DNA of 64,000 nucleotides, from the NCBI GenBank assembly GCA_030549205.1, contig JAUKTV010000005.1:1612001-1676000 (forward strand), given 5' to 3'. A program made the position numbers and the translations under genes. Positions 55,437 to 64,000 of the stretch are shown here, piece by piece. The notes under the pieces were generated by a model. It saw nothing but the letters and a program-made list of their open reading frames with translations. It made no database searches and was not told the origin of the DNA. The stretch is from Apiosordaria backusii (Eukaryota > Ascomycota > Sordariomycetes > Sordariales > Lasiosphaeriaceae). Positions within the stretch are counted from its first letter, which is position 1, and the number at the start of each line of letters is the position of its first letter.

Positions 55437-56615
55437 TCACTGCAAATAGTACCCGGAGAATTCACTCTTAATCCAATCAGCAATGTCAGACCCGATATCC
55501 TCTAAATGAGGGTGATAGACCTTGGTATCTCCGTGATATGCATGGTTAGCTTGGAGTTTTAGGTTTCGAAGTCCCACAAACTGGGGAAGTACAGTGGCCA
55601 ACACTGCACTGAGTTGCTCAGTATTATTAAAGGTCTGATCAAAATAGTGCCCAACAAATACGCGGAATGACAAGGTGTGTAACGTCTCTTTTAGTGGCAG
55701 TAAGCCTTTCAGTATCTGGTCCATTATCAAAGCATGTTCTCTTAAATTAATATTGGTATATGGAGGGTATGCATAGAATGTCCATGCCAAAGATTGGAGC
55801 CGCTTGCAAGATTGCCCTATCGCGGAAAAGTCATCCGGTGAGATAACCATGATATTTTCTAGGACGAGGTTTTCCAAATTGGGAAGACTGTGCCAAGTTT
55901 TTGATCCATTCGTTTCGGGGTTGTATTGTCCCAGATACAACCTGCGAATATTCCGAAAAGGTTCGTTGCGAAGGGGTGAAGTGAACTGGAGATTAGAAAA
56001 CCCGATGGAGACCCTTCGCATCAGTTGATCAACGCGCTCAATGCCAGCCAGACTTCCAACCATAAGCAACGTGTTGAGACTTTTGAGGCTGAATATAAGG
56101 GATGCAATGTTGTCAGCGACACCGTGCGTTTTGATGAGAGCCCCAGTGTCAAAAATTGACTTGAGTCCCATTGCCCGTATTCCCAAATCCGCACTGTTAA
56201 TTGAGCAAGTCTTCACCATGACGCCAATGGTGGGATACCGGTTAAAAAAGTCAATCATCAAGCCCAAGCTAGTGTTGCTGCCTCCCCGACCTGCAACGAC
56301 GATACGTCTATGCATGATAGGTAATGCGATATTTCGCAGCTTTTTACACGTTTGTGCGACGCCTACAAGAATCTGCCCAGAGGACAGCGGCGGGTACACT
56401 GCTCCTGTCCTAAACACCGTGGTAGGTCTGATCCAAGGAAACCATTTACGTGGGGAATAGGAATATGGACTGTAGCCTTCAGTACATGAATTTTCGCATT
56501 CTGCCATAAGATGGTCGTAAATTTCGAGAATAATCTCGTCTGGAATGGCAAGGAGCCGAGATAACATGACATTTCGTCTCTTAGCAAGCGGAACAACTGA
56601 AGATAGTTGCTTCAT
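55437..56615 (-). CDS. F-box-like protein with leucine-rich region
   Basis: A single 392-aa exon. The N-terminal segment LSRLLAIPDEIILEIYDHLM fits an F-box core (P-x-E-I-x-x-x-I). Downstream there is a cysteine-containing helical stretch (VGVAQTCKKLRNIALPIM), typical of fungal F-box proteins, and Leu/Asn-rich segments (LPNLENLVLENI, LSAVLATVLPQFVGLRNLKLQAN) consistent with irregular leucine-rich repeats. Such proteins link substrates to SCF (Skp1-Cul1) ubiquitin ligases; expanded families are common in fungi. The substrate cannot be told. The start could also be the Met at residue 17. Confidence 0.78.
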   Translation of the reverse strand: MKQLSSVVPLAKRRNVMLSRLLAIPDEIILEIYDHLMAECENSCTEGYSPYSYSPRKWFPWIRPTTVFRTGAVYPPLSSGQILVGVAQTCKKLRNIALPIMHRRIVVAGRGGSNTSLGLMIDFFNRYPTIGVMVKTCSINSADLGIRAMGLKSIFDTGALIKTHGVADNIASLIFSLKSLNTLLMVGSLAGIERVDQLMRRVSIGFSNLQFTSPLRNEPFRNIRRLYLGQYNPETNGSKTWHSLPNLENLVLENIMVISPDDFSAIGQSCKRLQSLAWTFYAYPPYTNINLREHALIMDQILKGLLPLKETLHTLSFRVFVGHYFDQTFNNTEQLSAVLATVLPQFVGLRNLKLQANHAYHGDTKVYHPHLEDIGSDIADWIKSEFSGYYLQ

Positions 56616-56973
56616 TGGAGTTCAGCACCTAGTGCCCTGCATCTATCATGTCAAGCTTGAGCAGAAATCTTCAGAGTTGAGACCCGGAGATAGGGTATTT
56701 TGGGAGAACACCGAGCGTTGAAATAGGCCGAGAGTTCTGCTCAGCAAAGAGTCAGGCAGTAAGAGCGTACCTAGGGAGTCAGAGCAAAAAAGCGCCTGGT
56801 ACATCGCTTTGAGCAAACCGTTGAGGACCGACGTTGACAATCTCACTATCTGAGGTAGGGACATTTGTTAGTGATAAATTGGGTTATAGGAAGAGGAAAC
56901 TCAGTTTTAACACAATCCATCAACAAGCCTGAGAGTACCGTCTCCCAGCGTGACAAACACCTGACAATCCAGA
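56616..56973. other. Intergenic region between F-box and dioxygenase genes
   Basis: About 360 bp, both neighbours on the minus strand. It holds the F-box promoter and dioxygenase 3' sequence. No other feature is recognised. Confidence 0.5.
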
Positions 56974-57876
56974 TCAAGCATCAGGACCGAAAAATACCCG
57001 TGGCCAAATATTCATCCCAGTCTTGACTCCTCCCTTAACAGACAACCCAGCATGAACAGTCCTCGCGTCTCCCGTGCCATTCGGCATCAAGTTAACCCAG
57101 AATATCGCGTTCCTCGGGATAGGCTTGAAAGCCAAGCCCCCATTCTCATGCTCCCTCCACACCCGGCCTCCCTCTGCTGTGGTACCGGTAGGATGAGGCG
57201 TGATCGGCTTCACCTTTGGGAACCACGTTTCTCCCGACCCCTCGGTCACATTACTCTGCAACACCACAAAGAATGTCGCGACACGGTTGTACAACCTGCG
57301 CCTGCCAGTCTCGCGGTCCTCATCGGTGATACGCGGGCGGGAAAACCAGTCGGTGTGTAGGTCGAATTTCTGGGAGTCGGTGTATCGGACTACTTGGGCC
57401 GGTCCCATTTCATCGCGGCCCGGGGAGAGAAGAGTGCCCAGGAAGGAGGAGGAGCGGGATAAGATGCAATTTACCAGGCCCGAGTCCTCAGGCAGGGGGG
57501 CGCTCCATGAAGTTCGGGCTTGGGAGCCGGCAGAGTCTGAGCCACGGGAGACGATAGGGGATGGTTCCATTAGAGGACTTGAAAGTTCGATGAGGGACTG
57601 GGACTCGGATTGTGAGACGAAGTTGGAGATGTAGATTAGGAGAGGGTCGAGAGAGATGAGGTGAGTGGTGTAGGTGTGTTCTGGGCATCTCTGATCTGTT
57701 GTTAAGGGTGTCCGAAAGATAGACAGAACGGGTGCCAGTAGGAATGAGAGATCCACATTGGTAAGGTGATGCTGAATAAACTGGCTTGGGATGAAGTGAC
57801 TGAGAAGGAGAGGACCGAGGTACGCGCTCAAGGCCACGGTCACTGAGATTGTGATTAGATGGAGTGGTCTGGCCAT
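56974..57876 (-). CDS. Membrane-anchored prolyl-4-hydroxylase-like 2-oxoglutarate/Fe(II) dioxygenase
   Basis: One exon, 300 aa. An N-terminal hydrophobic stretch (LITISVTVALSAYLGPLLLS) suggests a signal anchor to the ER. The catalytic domain has the P4H-alpha iron and co-substrate residues: His174 and Asp176 in FDLHTDWF, His275 in ARTVHAGL and Lys285 in KTGMNIW. RYTDSQKF and ATFFVVLQSNV strands and the NAIFWVNLMPNG segment fit the double-stranded beta-helix. The family hydroxylates proline in proteins using 2-oxoglutarate, oxygen and iron; the fungal substrate is not known. The domain between the anchor and catalytic part is short, as in plant and fungal P4H-like enzymes. Confidence 0.92.
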   Translation of the reverse strand: MARPLHLITISVTVALSAYLGPLLLSHFIPSQFIQHHLTNVDLSFLLAPVLSIFRTPLTTDQRCPEHTYTTHLISLDPLLIYISNFVSQSESQSLIELSSPLMEPSPIVSRGSDSAGSQARTSWSAPLPEDSGLVNCILSRSSSFLGTLLSPGRDEMGPAQVVRYTDSQKFDLHTDWFSRPRITDEDRETGRRRLYNRVATFFVVLQSNVTEGSGETWFPKVKPITPHPTGTTAEGGRVWREHENGGLAFKPIPRNAIFWVNLMPNGTGDARTVHAGLSVKGGVKTGMNIWPRVFFGPDA

Positions 57877-58386
57877 GATGACTCTTCTCTTGAACGGATT
57901 GCTTCAGGTAAGGTAGCCAATTGGACTCATATCTTACCGTCAACAGTTTAACAAGCAAAACTTCAAAATGCCAGATCCCAGACAAGAAGCTCCATGACAG
58001 GTGTCGCCAGGTTGAGCCGCGTCGGTTAAAATGCCTGTCTTGGCACATTGCTCCTCTGTCATACAAAAGGTGACAAAAGGTGACAATGTATTCTAGTTAC
58101 CAGCCTTTTTTGCATCTGAAACGACAAAAAGTATTAGGTATTCTTGGGCAAAGAAGTCTGGCCAAGCACTCCAATTGCAAAGTTCTAGATAAGACTTAAT
58201 TTCGTAGGTATGTTGCTAAAACCCCGATTTAACTCCATTTTGCATACACAACCCTGAACCTCCATTGACTCCACAAAAGGGCAAGCCAGAAAAGGGGCAA
58301 GCCAAAAGGGGAAAAAAAGGGGCAGGCCACCATCCCCAGAAAAAAAAAAGAGAAAAAGACCCTTGTTTCCGTCGTCATTCATCTCA
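57877..58386. other. Intergenic region between dioxygenase and SET genes
   Basis: About 510 bp. It includes A-rich/G-rich runs around 58265-58360 next to the SET-gene stop. No gene is supported. Confidence 0.5.
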
Positions 58387-59856
58387 TCATTTCTTCGCTT
58401 TAAGAGCTTTGATGACCCTCTTCAGATCATCCGCCCCGTCAGCCTTGAAGCCCTCAACCTCTTCCAGTGCCTTCTCGAACCACTCCACTGCCTCCTTCTT
58501 CTTTCCCCAGGCTTGATACAAGCGTCCCATAATCTCGTAGTAATCTCCCATATGTGGCAAGATCTCTTCGTCCGTGAGAGCTTGGATCATTTCCGTATTT
58601 AGCTTGACTGCCTCATCGAACTTTCCTTCTTCAACTAGTTCCACAATTTCAGGGCCAAGGTCATCCACTTTCCGGCGGCGGGCGTCTGATGCAGCCAAGA
58701 GTTCTGGAGGACCAGCACAGAGGTCACACGAGCAGTCAAAGCCCCAGAGCTTCTTGAGGCGGGGGAGACGAATGTGGGATTGCAGATTGAAAGCAGTGTC
58801 TTTTTCGGTTAGTCATGACTAAAAATATCGAGACAGAGAGGTAATACTCACAGCTGATAGTAATCTCCTCTCCAGGCAGAATGTCGCGGAAGGCAGTGAT
58901 AGTTTTGGACAGCGCAGTTGCGTTGAAGCCAGTGATAGCACTGTATCTCTCTGTCAACGCCGATGAAATGAGTCGACCAGAACAGGGAGCACTTACTTTG
59001 GCTTACAGGCATGGTTCATTCTCTACGGTAGGCATAGTTAGAAACACTTCTCGCTTCTCAGGGCACCGAATTGAGACGAGCAGTTGGCGCAAAACAGGGG
59101 ACTCACCGAAACATCCGGAAACAGCGCAACATAACCATGCCCTCCAGCCTCGACACTGAAGCTATTTGTCTTCATCACATCCTCCGCAGCTGGTACATCC
59201 TGCGGCCTGGTGCTGCTTCTTGCCAGTTTGAGAACCCTATCCGGGTAGGGCAATCTCACAACCGCCTCGCTGAGAAGCAGTCTCCCTTGCTCCATCCGGA
59301 GGTTAGAAGCAAAGTCTTTATCAGCCATCAAGGTGGCATAATCCGTCATGAATATCGACCCTCGTGGGATTTTTCTTGTGGCGATCAACCCATACCCCTT
59401 CCCGTCAATTGTCCTCAGCGCATAAGGGGGATCCTCCAAGTCTTCGCCTACCGCGATGAAGTCGTCTTTGGCTTTGGGTGACGTGAGTAAAATCTGTTCG
59501 ATCTTGGCCAAGGAAGAGGAGGCATTATTCGACAAGGGTGCGATGATGCTGATGCCTCGTTTTGGCCCCTGAAAGTTGGATGCTGTGAAGACGCAGTAAG
59601 GGGTCCCAGAAGTGGTGTCCAGGCAGAAGGGCGTGTGTGTCCAGGGCTTTTCTTGGCCTCCTTTGAGTGTTTCGTTGGACACAAAGACAGTTTCACAAGA
59701 GGGTAATAGGTCGTTTTTGAGGGGCCCTGGGAGACAGTCGCTTGTCTGTGAGGATAGAGGCGGTAGGATGTGTTGTTTTGGGGGCTGAGATTGGATGTTT
59801 GCTGATGCCATCCCCGAGAGGAGCAGAAGCAAAGTTGTTAGCGTTGACGACGTCAT
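58387..59856 (-). CDS. SET-domain protein with N-terminal signal peptide
   Basis: Four exons, 59856-59107, 59022-58997, 58940-58852 and 58799-58387, give 425 aa. The start MTSSTLTTLLLLLSGMASA is a clear signal peptide, followed by a Cys-containing N-terminal region (CLPGPLKNDLLPSCETVF...TPFCLDTTSGTPYC). The SET core begins near residue 145 (GKGYGLIATRKIPRGSIFMTDYATLMAD), with the S-adenosylmethionine/knot motif RMNHACKPNA at 251-260, built from a 26-nt exon, and GEEITISY ending at Tyr289. A post-SET zinc cluster follows (GFDCSCDLCAG) and a helical TPR-like tail (YEIMGRLYQAWGKKKEAVEWFEKALEE). This is a SMYD/SET5-like methyltransferase fold. A secretory signal on a SET protein is unusual: the target would be lumenal or secreted, unless the leader is not used. 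Confidence 0.88.
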
Positions 59857-61344
59857 GTTGGAGGCGGCATGTAATCAAAACAACGCCGAAACAAATCAGA
59901 ATAATGTGTGATAGTTACAAGGGCAACTACACTGCCGTGTCATAAAAGTCATTAAACGATATAGAAATGAATAAAAAACCAAAAACTGATTTCTACCACC
60001 AAAAAGACACCGTTTTGACTGCAATCGTCACATATCTGTCCTGAGTGTCACAACCCGCTCCAAGAGTCTTGGAATCTTGGAATCTGGGATTCACCTGCCA
60101 CCGGCCGTCTTTGTTTGTCAGAAGTTGACGGTGAACCAGCAGTTTTGTACTATTAGCCGTGGTAGCGATTCGTGCTGATCAGCAGAATGCCGTCCGTTCT
60201 GTGACTTCGGATCATCCGGCCGAGCGCCAAGACTCTCGGCGATTCCTGGGCATCTCTTCCGGTTGTACGTAGATATGCTCATGCTAAGGGAGGGCCAATG
60301 TGATAGAACGGTGGTATGATGATAGGTCTTAGGTCTGATGAGGCTCTCCTTCAGTCTGGTGCCAGAGGGTTTATGACTGTTAGGAGCCGACTTTCCCAAC
60401 ATATATGAGCCCATTTCTCTTGCTCTGGTGACATTCCAGGGTTTTAATCCTGCCAATGGGTCAAAGAATACCCTTTGACTTATAGCCTGCGCTGTTCCCG
60501 ATACTTGACGGCAAGTTCAAGCCCAAAACAAACACCTCTGATTTACGCGCTTACCTCAGGCTCCATCCCTTTCTTGCCCAACACGAAAAACAACCTGATT
60601 CATGCGCTTAGACGCCGCGTTATTCACCATTCAAAAAAAAACATCTCATGATCACAGACAGCGAATCTCATTGACGATGGCCAAACTCAGCATTCCGGCT
60701 AAATCAGGGCGAGTCAAATCACGGCCAACGGGTCCAAAACCGGGACACCATCCCGGACTTTTCTTCCAGTCTCTTTCAAGCCGCGTCACTCTTGCCTGTC
60801 ATTTTCATTTTGCCGGCTCAGTACTTGTATGCTCAAGATTGCAAACCCATCAAGGATCAATATCCGCCGCCCAGGGAGCTGGGGAGGTCATTCTGTCTCA
60901 AACATTGGGCTGAGATGGTGAGAGCGAGAATAACCGCTGAGGGATAGGATGGCAACCAGCGTTTAATATCGGGCAAATTTACCCCACAATTTCAATACCG
61001 TTGCTTGTCGCTGCACGGTAACGTGGGGTTCTATTCTTCCAGAGTGACGCCAAGCGATGCCGGTACTTAGTAACCACCCTTTTCTCCGCTAAATTGCCAT
61101 TCTGGGGCTGCCAATCCGGGGGTGGCGTATACTTGCGTGTACATGGTGGTGTAAGGCACCACCAACTGTATGGCTGTATGGATGATTGACATTGATGCTC
61201 ATATCCGCCTTGTATGAGGAAGGGAGCGATGAAAGATGGCTGTGTCAGGTATATAAGGTTGGGTGATAATCCCGTTCGGTTGCTGATCATCACCACCACA
61301 GTCAAGACACCTCGTCCTCGACGTCTTTGAGAGAACAAGACAAA
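59857..61344. other. Intergenic region and xylanase promoter
   Basis: About 1.5 kb. At 60046 the word TGTCACAACCC matches the first 11 bases of the family-2 LTR, but no duplication or end was found, so it is not called an element. The 3' 700 bases carry the xylanase promoter. No gene is supported. Confidence 0.5.
60690..61260 (+). promoter_or_regulatory. Xylanase promoter with TATA box and candidate XlnR and CreA sites
   Basis: TATATAAG at 61250-61257 lies 88-95 bp before the xylanase ATG, the usual spacing for a regulated fungal hydrolase. GGCTAAA at 60698-60704 and GGCAAAT at 60972-60978 match the XlnR/Xyr1 core GGC(A/T)4. GTGGGG at 61023-61028 and CTGGGG near 61102 match the CreA consensus SYGGRG. 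These are short motifs and some will be chance, but the set fits xylan-induced, glucose-repressed control known for the family. Confidence 0.5.
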
Positions 61345-62062
61345 ATGGTCTCCTTTGCCTCCATTTTCACGGCCCTCGCTGCGGCGGCAACCGTCGTTGC
61401 CAGCCCACTTGAGCTTGCCCTCCGTGGCATCCAGCCCGGTCAGGGAACTCACGACGGCTATTTCTACTCCTACTGGACTGACGGCCAGGGCTCTGTTGAC
61501 TACAACAACGGCCCCCGTGGCTCGTACAAGGTCAGCTGGAGGAACGTCGGTAACTGGGTCGGTGGCAAGGGATGGAACCCTGGTCCTTCTCGCACTATTG
61601 CCTATAACGGCACATGGAACAACTACAACGTCAACTCCTGTATGTTTCTTTCATCCTATTTCTCTCCCTTCCATAAGGTATGCTAACAAAAGCCTAGACC
61701 TCGCCCTCTACGGCTGGACTGTCAACCCCCTCGTGGAGTACTACATTGTTGAAGCCTATGGCAACTACAACCCCTCGGCCGGCACGACCAAGTTCCGCAC
61801 TCTTCAGTCCGATGGCGGCACCTACGACGTTTACCGCACCCGCCGTGTGAACCAGCCTTCCATCCAGGGAACTGCTACCTTCGACCAGTACTGGTCCGTC
61901 CGCCAGGTCAAGCGCGTCGGCGGTACCATCAGTGTGCAGAACCACTTCGACGCCTGGACTGCTTCCGGGCTGAAGCTGGGCAGCTGGAACTACATGATCA
62001 TGGCAACGGAAGGCTATGGCAGCACTGGTTCGGCTGAGATCGAAGTCAGAGAGGTCCGCTAA
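61345..62062 (+). CDS. GH11 endo-1,4-beta-xylanase
   Basis: Two exons, 61345-61639 and 61698-62062, give 219 aa. There is a signal peptide (MVSFASIFTALAAAATVVAS) and a short propeptide; the mature beta-jelly-roll starts near THDGYFYSYWTDG. The nucleophile is Glu112 in VEYYIVE, the acid/base Glu203 in ATEGYGSTGSAE. YNNGPRGSYKVSWRNVGNWVGGKGW is a family signature. No carbohydrate-binding module or linker follows, so it is a single-domain secreted xylanase that cleaves internal bonds in xylan. The residue before the acid/base-contact strand (YNGTWNNYNVNSYLALYGW) carries Asn, the type associated with acidic pH optima in GH11, though the position should be confirmed by alignment. Confidence 0.97.
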
Positions 62063-62535
62063 GCTGGACCGAGGATCTTGGGATACTGTACATACCTAGT
62101 GAAAAGTCGAGGCGATCGGGGTGGTGATGACGACAACGATGGTTGTGATTTCAAATCACAACCATCAGAAGTCACGGGGCTATGCCGAGGTGGATACCAC
62201 GAATTTCAACAAATCCCCACCTGGCTGTGCCCGACTCTGAATTGCATCCAACCCATTTTCGTGGAACTATTCCAAATGCTAGCGTTGATCGTCATCACGA
62301 ATCATAATCCTGGATTTTTAAGCCTTTCAACCAATCATCGTTGTTGATCCTTTGTTGTCGGTCCACGTTGCATTGCTCACGGAGACACTAATTCTTCTTG
62401 GCAGTCGACCTGGAGTTTGGTCTGGTTTCGGCTTGTGTTACCCCTCCTTCTATTTTGTTTTACCTTCACTTTTTTTTTTTTTTTTGTCTCTCACTAGGTA
62501 CCAAAAATCCAAGACATTATTACCTGATACAGGCA
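62063..62535. other. Intergenic region between xylanase and hydrolase genes
   Basis: About 470 bp. A poly-T run at about 62470-62484 lies shortly before the hydrolase start. No other feature is recognised. Confidence 0.5.
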
Positions 62536-63609
62536 ATGGCAGCAACAACTACCGTTACGGTCCCCCATATGGGAGGGATCAAAGTTGGTTACCGCCTCTC
62601 CTCCCCATCGGGGTCAATCGACAAAAACAAGCCGACAGTGGTTCTCATCAACTCGATGTGCACTACCGTCTCCCTTTTCGACCAGCAGTTTTCCTCCCAA
62701 GAACTGACTTCAGCTGTGAACCTCTTGGCCATTGAGCCCCTCGGCCATGGCTCAACCTTTGCCCTTAAAAGAGAAAGCTTTACCTACTGGGACACCGCCG
62801 AGATGGCGCTCCAGGTCATGGATGCCTTGAAAGTCGAGAAGGCTTTTGCTGTGGGGACCAGCCAGGGCGGGTGGTATGTTCTTCAGCGCATGCATGTTAA
62901 GAAGAGTGTTAACCAAAGTCACAGGATGGTCGTTCGAATGGCGCTTCTTGCTCCAGGTCGGGTATGCCAACCATTAGCTAGCGATTCATTCCCGATCATA
63001 ATGTTTCTGACAAAAGTTTATAGATTCTTGGCCTCCTCCCTCTCGGAACATCAATGGATTCAGAATCGGCCGAGTCTCGCTCCAAAGGCGGGTGGGATCC
63101 AGCCTCTGTTCTTAGCCCATGGCTTGAGAAATGGACATCTGCCACGCCCACCCCAGATTTCGTTGTTGACGAACAATGGAGAGGCATGGTTACGGCTCTG
63201 GGTTTTGGAGCTGCCCCTAAACCTGAGCTGCTGCGCTTCTGGGACGAAACGCTTAAGCAAGTCTACGTGGGAGACGAAGGGAGAAAGAAGGTTAAGATGG
63301 CCCTGATTAATTTGCTCGAGAGGGATGGTCTGCTGCGCAGATTAGGATATGTGAAGTGTCCCGTCTACTGGTTGCAGGTGAGTTCACTCTCCCCTGGTTG
63401 GACTGCGTGAAGGGAGCTGACACAATGAAAAGGGCGAGCAAGATCCGGTGTTTGGAAGCGTCTTGCCAGCGGAGCATATCAAGCTGTTTACTAGTGCCCC
63501 TGAGGCTACGTTGACGTTCGTGCCAGAGGGAGGGCACTTCTTGAATGCGACGAGTCCGCGCGAGGTGGAGGAGGCGCTCTTGAGGATGGTTAGCAAGTAT
63601 TCTGCTTGA
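62536..63609 (+). CDS. Alpha/beta-hydrolase-fold protein
   Basis: Four exons, 62536-62873, 62925-62961, 63024-63377 and 63433-63609, give 301 aa. The fold shows the strand VVLINSM followed by an oxyanion-side stretch, the nucleophile elbow GTSQGGW with Ser109, the acid in GEQDPVFG (rebuilt across intron 3) and His in EGGHFLNATSP. A cap region lies between residues about 130 and 230. The 37-nt second exon (MVVRMALLAPGR) joins cleanly. The substrate cannot be told; members include esterases, epoxide hydrolases and haloperoxidase-like enzymes. No signal peptide is evident, so it is probably cytosolic. Confidence 0.9.
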
Positions 63610-63911
63610 GGAATGGTGATAATTCGGATCGTCCTTGTGGCGACGGACATAATGGTGTAGAAACTACGTAGCCCCGAGATAACCGCAATAAATCAAGGAA
63701 CAGCTCTTCCTCTTGTTGTCATTGTCTCCACCTCTTGACAAACTTGACCTCTCAAGTGCCATAATTCAAACCACCCCGCATTAACGTGCGTCAACGCCAC
63801 CAACAGGGGTTTAGCCTCACCGCGTCGCCATGACATTCATTCTTGATCAGTGTTCACTCTGCCAAAACAACCACCCCAACCCGAGCACCACTGAGCAGGC
63901 CCGAGTCAAAA
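63610..63911. other. Intergenic region
   Basis: About 300 bp between two plus-strand genes; it holds the promoter and leader of the epimerase gene. Nothing else is seen. Confidence 0.5.
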
Positions 63912-64000
63912 ATGTCTGAAGTGAAGAATATCATCATCACCGGCGCTTCCGGCCTTGTCGGCCCGCTCCTCGCTTCCCGTCTCCTGAACTCCCCTGAATA
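63912..64000 (+). CDS. NAD(P)-dependent epimerase/dehydrogenase, N-terminus only
   Basis: An ATG at 63912 opens a frame cut by the window end after 29 codons. MSEVKNIIITGASGLVGPLL is the first Rossmann strand and Gly-x-x-Gly-x-x-Gly-type turn (GASGLVG) of extended short-chain dehydrogenases such as nucleotide-sugar epimerases. The exact enzyme cannot be told from this stub. Confidence 0.8.
   Translation, partial: MSEVKNIIITGASGLVGPLLASRLLNSPE

Overview
The window is nuclear DNA of a filamentous ascomycete. The family-level gene content and architecture fit a Sordariomycete, plausibly one of the Sordariales, but the species cannot be fixed from sequence alone. Evidence: genes carry short GT-AG introns (about 50-120 nt) with CTAAC/CTGAC-type branch sites; tRNA genes have introns just 3' of the anticodon; and it encodes a cytosolic eukaryotic LeuRS, Ede1, AP-3 sigma, frataxin, a GH11 xylanase, a secreted pepsin-like protease and a GPI-type mannoprotein. 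Gene models were built by hand-joining exons until reading frame, splice signals and family motifs agreed.

0-40.6 kb is mostly housekeeping: C-terminus of an unidentified disordered protein (+), a coiled-coil protein (-), tRNA-Gly(CCC), a BTB protein (+), alpha-tubulin (+), the endocytic scaffold Ede1 (+), Dph3 (+), a small GPI-type protein (-), cytosolic leucyl-tRNA synthetase (-), a small mitochondrial-type membrane protein (+), AP-3 sigma (-), frataxin (+), a secreted aspartic protease (-), a coiled-coil protein (-), a degraded cytochrome P450 (+), a long Q/P-rich bromodomain protein of Brd8/Bdc1 type (+) and an HSPA12-type Hsp70 protein (-).

40.6-55.4 kb is an accessory, repeat-bearing stretch. 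It holds two inverted copies of a roughly 200-bp solo LTR, each with a perfect 5-bp target duplication; a third, unrelated 428-bp solo LTR, also with a perfect duplication; a 1.15-kb extremely AT-rich island with CTAGT-rich inverted ends and 12-bp and 10-bp arrays; an eroded RING-like gene; and two paralogous C2H2 zinc-finger genes. Embedded in it are a histidine phosphatase with a C-terminal PCNA-binding (PIP) box, convergent with an Atl1-type alkyltransferase-like repair protein, and tRNA-Ala(CGC).

55.4-64 kb returns to denser genes: F-box protein (-), prolyl-4-hydroxylase-like dioxygenase (-), SET-domain protein with a signal peptide (-), GH11 xylanase (+), alpha/beta hydrolase (+) and the start of an NAD(P)-epimerase/dehydrogenase (+) cut by the window end.

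The genes do not form one pathway. The clearest functional pairing is the PIP-box phosphatase next to the Atl1-like gene, both potentially linked to DNA metabolism. No clear biosynthetic cluster was seen.
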